Of a stretch of DNA of 64,000 nucleotides, positions 38,389-50,425 are shown one piece after another. The stretch spans positions 16,342,464-16,406,463 of the forward strand of contig NC_045143.1 of NCBI RefSeq assembly GCF_008831285.2, read 5' to 3'. A program made the translations under genes and the position numbers. Origin of the DNA: Nymphaea colorata (taxonomy: Eukaryota > Streptophyta > Magnoliopsida > Nymphaeales > Nymphaeaceae). The notes under the pieces were generated by a model. It did not search any database. It was not told the DNA's origin and worked only from the letters and a program-made list of their open reading frames with translations. Within the stretch, counting starts at the first letter, position 1. Every line of letters begins with the position of its first letter.

Positions 38389-40782
38389 TTGGGTCATTGA
38401 GGGAAACTCACTCTCAAATTTGTCCCAGGTCAGGTAGACTTGGTATGATTGTGCACGGGCATTTCATCGACCAGCTAGATTTAACGTGATTCTACTGTTT
38501 TTGTCATCCCCTTCTCCGTTCAGCTTGATTGTTGGAGGTATCATCCTCTTCTTCTTCGACAGCAATTTGGGAGAAAATATTCGTTGTTTGTTGGAAACAC
38601 ACAAACCAGGCTACTGTGCTATTTTGTCTGAGGCGCTTGTAGTTTTAAAACGAGGTATTGACTTGTCGTTGCTTGATACTATTGAGCAGCAAAATCAATG
38701 CCACGAAGCAATTATGGGCTTAGTTGTTTGACGCTCTCTCTTTCTTCCGATTCTATTGTAAGTCAAATATAAATTGTAAATCACAGAGTGTACTTCCAAT
38801 AAATACTTATTTAATGAATTTTAGATAAATAACTGAGGAAAGTGTTACTCATTTGATCAGTCCTGTTAGACTGCAGTTGGATTCTTCCAATTTGGTTTTG
38901 TGACAAGCATGTGATACATCCAAGTCTTGACATTCAATTATTCTCGCCAAGTCCTTGAATCCAGGTTCCTGTTATTTCTGCTTAGTGGTTCTGTATATAC
39001 AGTCACATGTTGAAGGTGGAGTAATTTGGTGTCAATTTACAATATCCAGTGGTCGACTTACTCCCCATGCTTAGCTTAAGCAGTTTGTCCTAATTAATCA
39101 CTGCAAATCTATGTTTTATCATGTTAGCAATATTACATATTTAAAATTATATAAACCGGTAAAGCATTAGTTTAAGTACAACCGATGGCCAAAGCTGTAA
39201 GAATAATATTCAGCAGGTTTTTGTTCAGTACATAAGTCATGTCGATTTAATCAAGGAACAAACTTACCTGTTCGTGCTTGAGCTATGCAACCAACTCGAA
39301 ATACAGAAAACTTTGATTCGAACTTTTCGAAAATTAAGTCACTTGAAAGTTCAAACTTTTCGAAAATTAAGTCACTTGAATGTTCAAACTTTACAAACTA
39401 TTAAGCAAGTCCCACTATATCATGTCAAACAAAAGACTGCACCTGAGGATTTGGCACTCTACACGTTCCCCAAATTGGTGGAACAGCGTACAATGCGTTC
39501 GACGTGTTCATGAGCGCACAAGTGTACCTTACATCCCTTCTTTGCACCCCCTGCAAGGCCCAGAAACAACGATGACCTCCAATAACACATGGAGAGAGTA
39601 GGCCTCTGCCATCTGCCAAGTAATTTTTTTTTTTTAATGAGACTCACATCCCCCACCTTCGGTTAGTCTTGTCCCAACCATTCTCAAATGCAAGTGACAG
39701 GGCCCTTCAAGAGCAGTCACGTGGTTGACGCTCATTATGAACAGGTTATAAGATCTGCACGTACGTGGGCAATTTAACTTATATAATTGTCCAAGAAAGA
39801 ATTTTTTTTTCCCGACGGCCTCAATCTTAAAAAGGGTATTGTATACTGCACTGTCGAGCATACTTTGGACCGTGCTTTCTCAACATCAAAAGAACCGTTT
39901 GAATTACAAGATTTTCTACGATAAAGTAAAATGTTCTGAAACTTTAATTTTAATTAGAGGATACTGATTCTTGAAGTTTTTGAAGAAACGTAACTGATTA
40001 CTTAACAGATTCATGATCCAGAAACCATTTTATTATGAGGAAGACATTTAAGAACATGTATATGAGTCGAGTCTCTTGAAGAGGCAAACGTCTCCGATAT
40101 GATGAGGCCTTCTGCAGAAAAGGGTCCGCGAAGAAACGAAAAACACCGTGAACAGGACTCTTTCGAAGTCCAACAAATGTTAAATGTATGACTCCTAAAG
40201 GAGCAGAATTCTACCACATGGTTTGTAGAGGATAATCTATCTATGCATATTAAACACCCTCTGAAGAAAAGTGGTTAAGAAATAGAGTATCTTGAAACGT
40301 TGTGGATGTATGCACATTCACCAATTCCTGTATTCCTTCTTCAATTGTTTCAGCTTATTCGTGAAACCTCAACAAAATCAACCTACAACCTTGAAAGATG
40401 GCTAGTGCTGTTCTTGAATAGCTACTGTTTAACCTATGGCTGCGATGCAAGTGCTGTCATGACTTTATTTCTGGGGTATCCCTCCAGCAAAGATGGATAG
40501 ACACAGAGTTCTACTGCTGCTTTGAAGAGGGTTCAGGGTAACACTAGACAACTGTATAGGAGAGCTACCATAAAACCTTTTCACTGAAACGACCAAACTT
40601 ATTCATGTCATAAAACTTTACTGTTACAAAACTCTACATATTACTTACTTTTCGGCACAAATGCAAAGAGCTGAAGGAAAACTAAACCTGATATTCACAG
40701 CGTAAACGACAACCCAGCTGCTACAGAGAACACTCGAAGCTGCTACAAATTAGAAGTATCCACAACTCCTGGCCAGTCAAAA
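38389..40782. other. Intergenic; Yos1 3' region to SOUL gene 3' region
   Basis: No gene recognised. An open frame at 38486-38731 follows Yos1 but has no recognisable domain. A 33-bp unit is repeated twice at 39321-39386. The part just below 40783 is probably the SOUL gene 3' UTR. Confidence 0.35.
39321..39386. repeat. 33-bp tandem repeat, 2 copies
   Basis: Two units starting AACTTTTCGAAAATTAAGTC (39321-39353 and 39354-39386) differ at one position or so, followed by a partial third match. Confidence 0.85.
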
Positions 40783-41439
40783 TCACTCGACTGGAACAAA
40801 GATTTCGTTGGTCCTCAAAGGTGGCAGAGTCCAGGGAGGATTGTATCTGGCCAGTAGATGCTCCCCTACAATCTTACATCCATCTTCTTCCAATTTGGCT
40901 TTCAATTTCAGGAGCTTTTCCTGCACCACCTTGTCATTAGCAACACCACTGAATGTGACGACAGCATACTTTCGGTCCTCCACTTGTTTGATCACAACTC
41001 TTGGGTCTGTTGGCCTCGGCACATCCTCTAGCTTGCTGTACTTTGAGCCTGGAAGAACAAACTGCATGGTCACAAGTTTTTTGCCTTCATCACTCTTTGT
41101 GACAACTGGGGCAGTCATGGCAATGCTCTCTGGCTGGGGTTTGGCCTCTTGAGTTATGACAGGTGCAGTCATGGCAATCTTCTCCGCCGATTCCTGAGTG
41201 ATGACTGGGGCAGTCATGGCAATCTTCTCCGGCTTGGTGTTCTGTGGGTTACCAAGAGCACCGATATAGTTGGCGAGAATCATGAAGCCACCATCTGGGT
41301 CGCCCTTCATGTCCTTGGGGTCATAGGTTACCTCAGCAATGATGGAAGGCTCGTATTTCCTGATCTCGTAGTGCGCAGTTTTGTTGACGACTTGGTACTT
41401 TGGCGTCTCCACTGTTATCTTCCCCAACACGAGGCCCAT
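40783..41439 (-). CDS. SOUL heme-binding family protein, 218 aa, intronless
   Basis: A single-exon gene beginning MGLVLGKITVETPKYQVV and continuing YEIRKYEPSIIAEVTYD, GGFMILANYIGALGNPQN, then three tandem IAMTAPVIT/VVT blocks (about residues 72-113), VTMQFVLPG, PRPTDPRVVIK, VTFSG and a C-terminal ARYNPPWTLPPLRTNEIFVP. This is the plant SOUL/HBP family, including the triple repeat I recall from the Arabidopsis homologue. Members bind heme or other tetrapyrroles and are mostly cytosolic; no transit or signal peptide is visible. Physiological role is not settled. The ATG at 41439 is supported by the conserved start. A TATA box lies about 190 bases upstream, with a 27-bp duplication at the expected transcription start. 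Confidence 0.96.
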   Translation of the reverse strand: MGLVLGKITVETPKYQVVNKTAHYEIRKYEPSIIAEVTYDPKDMKGDPDGGFMILANYIGALGNPQNTKPEKIAMTAPVITQESAEKIAMTAPVITQEAKPQPESIAMTAPVVTKSDEGKKLVTMQFVLPGSKYSKLEDVPRPTDPRVVIKQVEDRKYAVVTFSGVANDKVVQEKLLKLKAKLEEDGCKIVGEHLLARYNPPWTLPPLRTNEIFVPVE

Positions 41440-41563
41440 GACTCAAATCTGTCTATATTGGGGGGATATTGGGATCTGAGGGAGCAGAAGAGAAGGTCGG
41501 TGTCCTGGAGGTAGCTATGAGGTTGGGTGATGAATCGGATGAGGATGGCCCTATACGAAACTT

Positions 41564-41617
41564 GGTTAATCCGAATAGCTTCTCAAGGGTGGTTAATGCG
41601 AATAGCTTCTCAAGGGT
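41564..41617. repeat. 27-bp tandem duplication at the SOUL gene transcription start
   Basis: Two 27-bp units (41564-41590 and 41591-41617, core CGAATAGCTTCTCAAGGGT) differ at one base. They lie directly downstream of the TATA box of the minus-strand SOUL gene, over the expected start of transcription and first part of the 5' UTR. Confidence 0.9.
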
Positions 41618-41623
41618 CGGTGT

Positions 41624-41633
41624 CTATTTATAG
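41624..41633 (-). promoter_or_regulatory. TATA box of the SOUL gene (CTATAAATAG)
   Basis: On the minus strand the sequence reads CTATAAATAG, a near-consensus plant TATA box, about 190 bases upstream of the ATG. Transcription would be expected to start near 41600-41595, giving a 5' UTR of about 155-160 bases. Confidence 0.65.
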
Positions 41634-41639
41634 GGAGAA

Positions 41640-42742
41640 CGGATATGTATTCCCTCTCCCTCCCTCTCTTTGTGGAGTAAGGAGCAAGTTTCCATGGACT
41701 GCCATAGAGAGTTTTGTGTGGTCTTCACGACTCCACGTTTATGTTGAGGATATTTGGATTCCTTGGCTGCTTTAGAGCCACTAAAAAGGGAAGACCATAA
41801 TTGATATGGACCTTCTGCCAACATACATGGGACCATGTAGGCATTCTCAATTAGGTAAAAGGAAACAGGACGGAAGGAAACTAGAAGTCTAGAACGTTCT
41901 TTCACCTGTGCAACTGGGGAAGCCTGCGAAGTTGGCGATGGACGCTTTATCATTTCATTTTCTATTGTAAGAAAGCGGACGACCGCGTGGAATGTCTCGT
42001 AGTCGTAAGGTCAAGACTCCTCCACTTGGCACAGTCACTTTCAAGTTTCAATCTTTATTGATTTTCTTTACTTTTTTCAACTCGAACTCGTCTTTCATGC
42101 TTTTTTCCGTTGTAGCTTCTTATGCAACTTACCATACCATGTTAAACATTGTATTGTTATTTTTACTTAAGTTACATTTTTTTTCCAGAATTTCCAAATT
42201 TTCATATTTTACTACATATATCCTTTCCTGGCTTGCCAAAATAATCTGTCCCACTTCTTTTCGAGCTTAACCGATCTCGGAAACAGAGCAGTCTGAGGTA
42301 ATCTGATAAGGATCAGGTTGCCTACGGGCGAGTTTAAGAGGGCACCCAGAATTCACGGCGTTAGTGCGGTTGAATGGCTCAGATTGTTGGGCGACTCATC
42401 CAGGTGACTACCTGATCAAATTCAATATACGATGCTAGCACAAGCATAATGTTTGGACCCATTAGAGCTAAGCAGCAAGTCTGCATTGAGAGGAAGATTG
42501 TCCAGATGTATATTTCTCACACAAGAAGAGAGAAGGTACATCACAAGCAAATGTAGACAAACATCATAAGAAAATATCATCCATTAAGTGTTCTCTTCAA
42601 ATATTTAACTGTTCATGACGTTTCAATGATTGGATATCTAAATGCACCATGAATTTCTTTATAACAATATAAAGGCCAAAGTGGATATATCCTTCGGCAA
42701 ATTTAATTGCTGTAAATATTCAGCTGAGAGCAGCCACCTTAT
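41640..42742. other. Intergenic between SOUL promoter and proline transporter 3' end
   Basis: No gene recognised. A purine/pyrimidine-skewed stretch lies at 41645-41672. The part just below 42743 is probably the ProT 3' UTR. Confidence 0.4.
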
Positions 42743-45700
42743 TCAAAGGTCTGCAAACAGGTGATACGTTCTTGAATCTACCATGATGAGCCTTATGGCT
42801 GCAACAGCAGCTGCTGCAGACAAGCAACTAAACCCAACAACGTTTAACCAGTGCCAAGACTTTTGCAGGATTGTTAATTTATTGGCTTTCACCTTGAGGT
42901 ACATGTGATTGGCAAGAACAAAGGTTAGAGGGAACGTACTAAATGCACCTGTAAGACTCATAAAATCACCAAGAAAGGGCAACATAGCAGCTACAAATGT
43001 GTTCACTGCCAGGTAGCCACCCCTAACAAAAATCCTGAATGAGATACTGTGTAAAGAGTATGGTCCACCATTATCTCCTCCATATGTTGTATCCAGGTAC
43101 TCGTACATCGGACTAGCAAATATCTGCGAGTAGACAAAGCTTCAGTAATGAACTTCTAGGTCATATTTCATCTGCAAGTAGCATAGAGAATTTTCATAGC
43201 AGCATGTGTTAAACTATCCTTTAGACCAGCAGATAATGACAATTGCAGCATTACTATAATGAGGATCTGAGGACTCAAAAAGAAAGGATACAACTTATAG
43301 AACACAACTAGTTCACTTTCAATTCCAGAATCGTGATTCAGTTATAAAAGCTAATGCCAGCCATAGAAACTAAAGCTGCAATCCACCTTTTAATTCATAG
43401 AACATTCGTACCTGCTAGGGGAAAAACTATAGGTTTGTATGCCTTAACTCTGAACAGGAAATGGCCAGTCTAATTTGTTAGTCAAGACAATACTTGCTTT
43501 TCAGAGTAATTATCAACTGCTTTATGAAAATATCATTTAAGAGACTTCTAGATGAGAGGAGATGAGTCTGCTTTGTCATTTATGCACAACAAACTATTGC
43601 ATCAGGTAGAATTCTATGCTTACATGCAGTGCAATCACCGTCTGCAGAAAGGAAGCCATATTTGCAATTCCTTTCACCCAGACTGGGCCTGTAACACTGT
43701 TGAGGAGATACGATGATGTGGAGGAACCATAAGCCCAGTACCCAGCAAATACAACAGCATAGAGTGGTATAAGGCCAATAGTGAACTGAAACAAGAGTGC
43801 TCTCTGCATGTTCTTAACCACAGGGGGTTTCACCGTTGCCTGCACCAAGAGAAGTCAAATTAAATTTTCTGTAGATAATGTTTAGACTCTAGAATTCAAT
43901 AGGCAGATGATTCGCAAAGTCATGCTTCATGAAATAAATGAAATAAGAGGATCACTTCTAGTTCTAAGCAATATTCTGTATTAAATTCAGTTCATATATC
44001 AAGTTTAGTAGCCAAGGACCATATGGAGAAGGTGCCGTTTCATGATTTAGGTCGTCATAGAATTCACTTAACTTTGGTTAGCTAAATTATGCTAGAATCA
44101 ATCCTGCAGAAAAAAGTGATACGGAATGGTCCAACATGTCAGAGTTAACTGAAGCTGAGATCAGTTCATGAACTCAGAATTTTGGTTAGTTAAGTTGTGC
44201 TTAATTATTGTAAAGTCTTGAGCTTAAATAGACACACCCGGTAGCTTGCACAAGGAAAATATTACATACCCTGCCCACAACATTTAGGTTGGAAGGATAC
44301 ATAGCTAGCTGGAAGTTTTGGTGCCAAGGTACAGTTGTGGCTAAATTAAGGAGGTCCTTGTTGACCTATCCAATGGTCTTAGTTGGTAGGACCTTGCTGA
44401 TGTGAGACCAAGCATCAAGGTAATAACAAATGTCAGATTTCCGATGACCTAAACTCTGAGGGTAGCTCAGACATTTTAACAGAGAAAAGGCTGGAAACCT
44501 TAAGTCTCATATATGTTCAGATTCTTTAAATCTTTGAGTGATTCAAACATCTTCTATGTCTCTTTCTATGAACGCCTCTATGGATGTAAACCCCACACTC
44601 CACAGGTCTACAGATGCAAACCCCAAACCCTATTCAGTAAAAAGGACATTCTAAAGCATGATAATTTGACTGTTTATTATTGTGCTAAAAGTTGAGGACT
44701 CGAAAGGATTCAGATTTCATGTAAACAGCTTGCCCTATAGAATCTTGCCCAGTGAAACTTATGGTAGAAGCATCCAAGGATCTGATAATGTAAGTGATGC
44801 ATGTTACTGTGACCATGGAAATACTCAATGTTCACCTGCATGTGATTCTGTTTTCATGCAACAATGTGTAGCTAAATATAAAATTTCTGCTATGTTAGAG
44901 GCTAGGGTGCAAAAACATGGGCTTTCAATCAGGTAACACAAGTCAGTCAGATGTAGACTGAATTTGAAAATGATAAAAGTGATAAACTCCATTTCTAGTG
45001 CCACTTCAGTTTCCGTCCAGTCATAGGTTCCTAATTTATCTTGTGTTCCTCCCATTGACTATGATAGGAACAGAAATAAAGAGAACTTATCAACCAATGA
45101 TTTAGCTGGTCTGAGTAGGTTTGAGGTGAGCAGTAAACAACCTACAGCTAGCAAAATGAGCTCACACCTTGCTTAACCATGAAAGGTGCTTCTAAGCACC
45201 CACCTCATACCACACTTGCACTTAAGATTTGAGGGCCTTGTCACAATAATGTGGTCAACCTAGAATCCCTTTTGGTTGGCAATAAGAAAGTGTCGACCCA
45301 CTTCCAAGCATCATATAAGAGACACAGCAGACTCAGCTAATAAACAGCACTCCAATCGTAGTTGTTGAGCATGCACCATGAACATTTATTTTACTTGTTA
45401 ACCAAGCGGTGAAGCAAGACAAATTACTACCTGTATTTCTGGAAGCATTCCTGTATTATATGCAAAAACAAGGTTCGCAGCAGCCCCAATTGAGTTGAAC
45501 ATTAAACTTGCTCCTGACCCTGGAATATGATAGTCCTTTGCTGGTGTCCTAATTCCTGTAACAAATACACCATTAGATAATGATGTCCAATCTAGATACG
45601 AGTTCATCTTTTGAAGCCAAAGAACAAATTGTGAAGATGATAAGCGACGCCTCCATTTTCTCATGCACGTGTTATATAAGTTTTTAATTTGGTTACTTTC

Positions 45701-48700
45701 TTTGCTATCGTAATTTCCAAATTTTCTAGCCATAACAGTGAAAGATATGATTCCCATTCCATAATCAGGAACCTTGAATTGATGGAAAACATCCTGTCAT
45801 ACTTAAAGATACACAACATCTAGATGGTGTTCACCTTTACTTTTCGACATCTAGATGGTGTTCACCTTTACTTTTTGTTGCCAGTAGTCAATCACCAAAA
45901 ATAGAATTGCTAAACTCAGGGACTTAGCTCCCCCAAAAAGCAATATCTAATTCCAAGCATTCATACATCAACTAAACTAACGTCACAAGAAAGTCATATT
46001 CTCCCCAGGCTGAAAAAGTTTCCCCAGAAGGGAATCAGTTTTAACCATTTCTTCCTGGGGCTCTTTACGATCGGTCCCAGGCAGGTCCACCACCTTAAGA
46101 AAAAGTCAACACTATGAAACAAAAAAAGGAGGAAAAGAGAAAAGAGCAGAAAATTACTTTCACTTATCAATATCTTGATCAAGCCTACTTTTTAGCTTGA
46201 CAGCTGAAATAAAACAGCCTATGCCACATAAACAGGTATAGGAAGAGAAATAACATTATTTATTTAGCTTGCTGTTAAGAACAATATAAGGGTACAAGTA
46301 CAACCGTACAAGACATAAAGCAAAAAAAAGGAATCCTTGTCAAATAGTAACAACCAAAGTAAATACTAAAGAAGTTCACTCATAGACAGATAAAACAACA
46401 TCATTGGTTCAGATTTCTGTTAAGAACAATACAAGAGGGCAAGGCATAAAAGAAAGTAAAGGAATCCTTGTGACATGGCAGGTACCATACTATAAAGAAA
46501 AGACAGTTTACCAACACCACATGCCTCTCTCTCTCTCTGCCTCTCCTTCTTCCTTTCCAAACACAGACATGGTTTGCATGGCTTCTTGCATGGATTCTTG
46601 GACTGGAGTTACATGTATGACTGTGATATTTGGACAGCCAATCAACCAGTAAATAATTTTAGATCGTGATTTATGAGCATGCACATTTGGTCAACCAATG
46701 TTTGGTCATATTTTAGAGCCAAATCAGTCAATGCATCATAAATCTAACAGTGGCGTTATAGAAAAAAAAAACCTAAGCAGTTGTAGAACACTAGGAAAGG
46801 TAGGACGTTTCTTACCCTTTTAACTTCACTCTTTTTCTCAGTTGCTTCCTTCTCAAAATAAGCAGAAATATAATGGGTAAATCTTCTTTTCATGGGCATA
46901 CTTGGAGTATATAGGAAAGAAAGACAACAAACAATAGGTTAACAGGGTATGTAACAGAAATTTTATTCTCCAATTGCACTGTTATTCCCAATCATTTTTT
47001 AGTTTTGATTATTATGGCTTCTCAAAAACAAAGAAGGAAGGAAATATGACAATAGGCAGCAGAAAGTAGGAAAAGTAAAAACAAGATCAGCTTGTGATAC
47101 AGTTAAGAAGTACCATCTGCCACGGATAAACACAAGGCTACTATAATGTAGATAAGACTGAACATTGTTGAAAACCCTAGCCACACCCCTAAAGCTGACA
47201 AATGTGGAATTCCAAAGGCAAACATGGCACACACGATCCCAGCAATTATAATACAATAAGGAAGCTTCAACACAGAGTCATCCCTGTAAAGCACATATAT
47301 TGCCTGCACAAATGCCCAAAAAATTTAGATGAGTTTGATTTTTTTGTAAACAACTATGTAATCAACAGACATAAATTTTTGCTATCTGCATATCAGAAAG
47401 GAAATTTTGTCCTAAACATCAAAATCAATAGTGAAATTTTCATGAGAGAGAGTGGTGTTTCTGTGTGGCTGTACACCCATTGCAAAACATGCAACAATTG
47501 TATCCTTTTATAATTGTTAAATAAAGATCTCGTTGCACATTTCCATAATTTTTTACTTATTCCTTATTTTTAGATTGCTAAGACTGTCCAGAACCTATCA
47601 ATGACGTCTCAGCACTTCTCAAGTGTTCTAAAGGAAAACAAGTTGATGGATTGAGAAAATTTAGATAAAGGTGCAAGAGCCATTAAAATGATATAATAAT
47701 TTGCCAATAATGTAGGAATGCGCCACATGTGCTTACTTTAAACAATCAGCTCTGACAAGGCATAATTTTAATTTTTAAGTTTCTGCATTGACAAATGTGG
47801 AACTCTGTCCAGCGTTCTATGCCCTAAATGGGGTGCCACTTTCTTTTCCTTCACATCATAGTACCATGCCAAAGCTATGCTTCCTGATGTTAACCAGGCT
47901 AAAACCTACTCTTCGCTGATGTTTGATGTATCCTAAACCTGGACTTGCATAACGATACCTAGTGCTGTAATCACCATAACTAAACCTAGCATTTGCATAG
48001 AAAAGTGAATGTAAATCCGTCTTAATGAAATTTCCTATTTTAGAAATGCTACACCTCCAGTTCAAAGCTGTCAAACCATTTTATCGAATAAAATGATCAT
48101 GGACATATAAAAATTAGCTAGTACGGCCATTCTACCTTCAAAGACTGACCAGCCAAAATGATGTAACCAGTGTTGATCATGAATAGGTTTACATACTGCA
48201 AAGCCCAGGTAAGAGAATACATCGTTCTGCCTGCAACACAAACACCTAACCGAATGAGAATAAAACAGCCTCCAAAGGTAAGCAGTCTGGAGAAACTTAC
48301 AAGCATCTGCTAAGAGGTGGTTTAATAATATAGGTTACTTCTTCATACCAAATGCACACATGGTGAAATTTGACGATAGATAAAAACATTATTGTGCTGT
48401 TGGATGATAAGATGACACAAGTGCAAGCATTCCTAGTGTCATTTATATGGGATCAGAAATATTTGGTTCACCCAATGGTTTTTATGGCGTTACATTAGGG
48501 ACATTATCATTCTTGGGCATGTTCTGAAGGTGAGATAAGCCAAATACGTTAACATGGGTGCTGCTTTCAGAACGTTAAAAACTGAAGAAGATCAATAATA
48601 TGCAAGTAATCCAAGACATCTTTTTGTCTAGTTTGAGAAATTACATCAGGATAGACTTAAATTCAAGTGGTCATGCGTGACCTTATGTTCCAGACTGTCA

Positions 48701-48932
48701 TTGCTTTCTACAGTTTTTTTGTAGTATGCACAATGTTCACATACAACCACAGATTTCTGCAGATCAGAGCAGACTTTTCATGACACTTGTAGTGTTTGAG
48801 TGCAATTCAAGTTTTGTTTTAAACAAGTATAAACAATGAAGAAATATGTCACAGCGGAGCAACTTATGAAGGAGAGACAAGATTGAGTTTTTTATTCAAC
48901 TACATATCGATCACAACCTGAACAAGGTCCAA

Positions 48933-48984
<52 letters not shown>

Positions 48985-50316
48985 TCTGCACACACGCATG
49001 CATATATAAAACTTAAAATGCAGAAACGGGAAGCAAGGAAAGATAAGGGAATCGGTCGGCATACCATAAATATGGCCAGCAAGGTCCCTATATCGAATGT
49101 GCCTCTTTCCTCCGACCTCATGAAGGCGTGCAAGCAACGTATTCGCATACAACGAGATGGCTGCAGCTGCAAACAGTCCAATTGAACCAACTGCCCAACC
49201 TAGAGGCACCATGATCGTCCCAGAGTAACCCAATACGTATGAACTGTTCACTCCAGTGGTGAGAACAAATGCCACTTGGTACCAAGGATCTAAGCACAAA
49301 GATAACTTGCAGTCAGAAAGACAACAGGTTATAGAGGTACTAACAAGTTTCAGATAATTAATTATAACTTTTATTGATGCATCAATTTGTCTAGAGAAGG
49401 AGCGGTAGACACAGTTTCTATTGCTTTGCTTTGCGTCTCAGTTTACACACCTAGCTGTTTATCCAAAATAAAGTGAAAATTGCTGGATTTGGCAACACGG
49501 CAAGCTGCTGGTGACGTCTCTGCCAGTTGAAAGGCCTAGACGCAAACAGAAGCCTTGTAAACAGGGCATTCTATACTCCATACTAAATTTATTTATAATA
49601 CTCGACAGGTCGATGTATCCAAACATATGCTGGAGTATTTTATTGATAGAACTGAAGAAAATTTAATGAAAATAACCGCAACATTTCTCTTAACGTTTGG
49701 ACTGCATGCCTCCGGAGATGCTACAATTGGCTTTCCATACTTCGTTAAGTCTTGGGAAAACAACATCATTGCGTTCAGAGCTGGTCCTTTCTCAAACGAT
49801 GATGGCCACCGGCAGGAAATCCATCCATTCACAAAAGGAGGCATGCAATTGAACCCCTCTGGCTCCAAAAACCCTCAGCCTAGAGTACCATATTACGCGG
49901 ACGAGATGATGGGGAGCTCTGTCCCTCAACCATCCACTGAAATTGGTTGCTTTTTCGTAATGTGCCCCTCTTCTCTCTCTGTTTTTTTTTTTTTCCAATA
50001 AAGTGGAATCGGAATTTTTTTTTCCGCTGAAAGAACGTAGAATCTGAATATCTATTCTGGTAAAAACAATTTTCAGAATCCAATTCTCAAAAGAAAAAAA
50101 AAAAAGAATGGATGCCAAGGAATCGCCGGCGATTCGAGAGGAATCAGCTGCAACGCCGTGCGACTCACACACAGAGAGAGAGAGAGAGAGAGCCATACCG
50201 TGGCTGATCTGATGAGCGGTACCGTCGTCGACATCAATGTCGAGCTTGCCGGCGTCGTCACCATGTTCGTCGACGAACAACTTCTCGAGCGGAGAACCGA
50301 GCTGGTTGTGTCCCAT
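42743..50316 (-). CDS. ProT: Proline transporter (ProT), amino acid/auxin permease family, 7 exons, 449 aa
   Basis: Exons in transcript order: 50316-50199, 49289-49065, 48230-48136, 47303-47114, 45555-45431, 43839-43624, 43123-42743; 1350 nt, all GT-AG. After a hydrophilic N-terminus rich in Asp ([14 protein letters not shown]), the protein follows Arabidopsis ProT1/2 along its length: [152 protein letters not shown] and a final [11 protein letters not shown]. ProTs are plasma-membrane proton symporters for proline, glycine betaine and GABA with about eleven membrane spans. The start at 50316 (MGHNQLG) is the only in-frame ATG; an out-of-frame uORF lies upstream. Introns are 500 to 1591 nt. 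Confidence 0.96.
45816..45877. repeat. 31-bp tandem duplication in ProT intron 4
   Basis: Two almost identical 31-bp units (core CATCTAGATGGTGTTCACCT) at 45816-45846 and 45847-45877, inside the intron between exons 4 and 5. Confidence 0.88.
48935..48984. repeat. Compound (TC)n(TG)n microsatellite in ProT intron 2
   Basis: About sixteen TC units run into about nine TG units, about 80 bases inside the intron from the exon 2 donor. It is a likely length-variable marker. Confidence 0.93.
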
Positions 50317-50366
50317 GAACGCTGACGATGACGGCGCCGACGGCGGTGGGGAGGAAGAGGAACCAT
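49248..50366 (-). promoter_or_regulatory. Out-of-frame uORF overlapping the ProT start codon (spliced)
   Basis: An ATG at 50366, 50 bases upstream of the ProT ATG, opens a different frame (MVPLPPHRRRR...). It crosses the main start, continues through exon 1 and, after splicing, ends at a TGA in exon 2 (49248-49250); 69 codons. If the leader contains it, translation of ProT would need leaky scanning. The product is Arg/Ser-rich with no recognised domain. Confidence 0.35.
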
Positions 50367-50418
50367 GAAGCACGAGGGAGCCCTCGTGGAGAAGTGGGAC
50401 GCGTTCCTCCAGGGTTTC

Positions 50419-50425
50419 ATTTATA
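50419..50425 (-). promoter_or_regulatory. Possible ProT TATA box (TATAAAT)
   Basis: The minus strand reads GCTATAAATG about 100 bases upstream of the ProT ATG, which would place the transcription start near 50390. If so, the ATG inside this motif is not transcribed and only the ATG at 50366 is in the leader. Confidence 0.4.
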
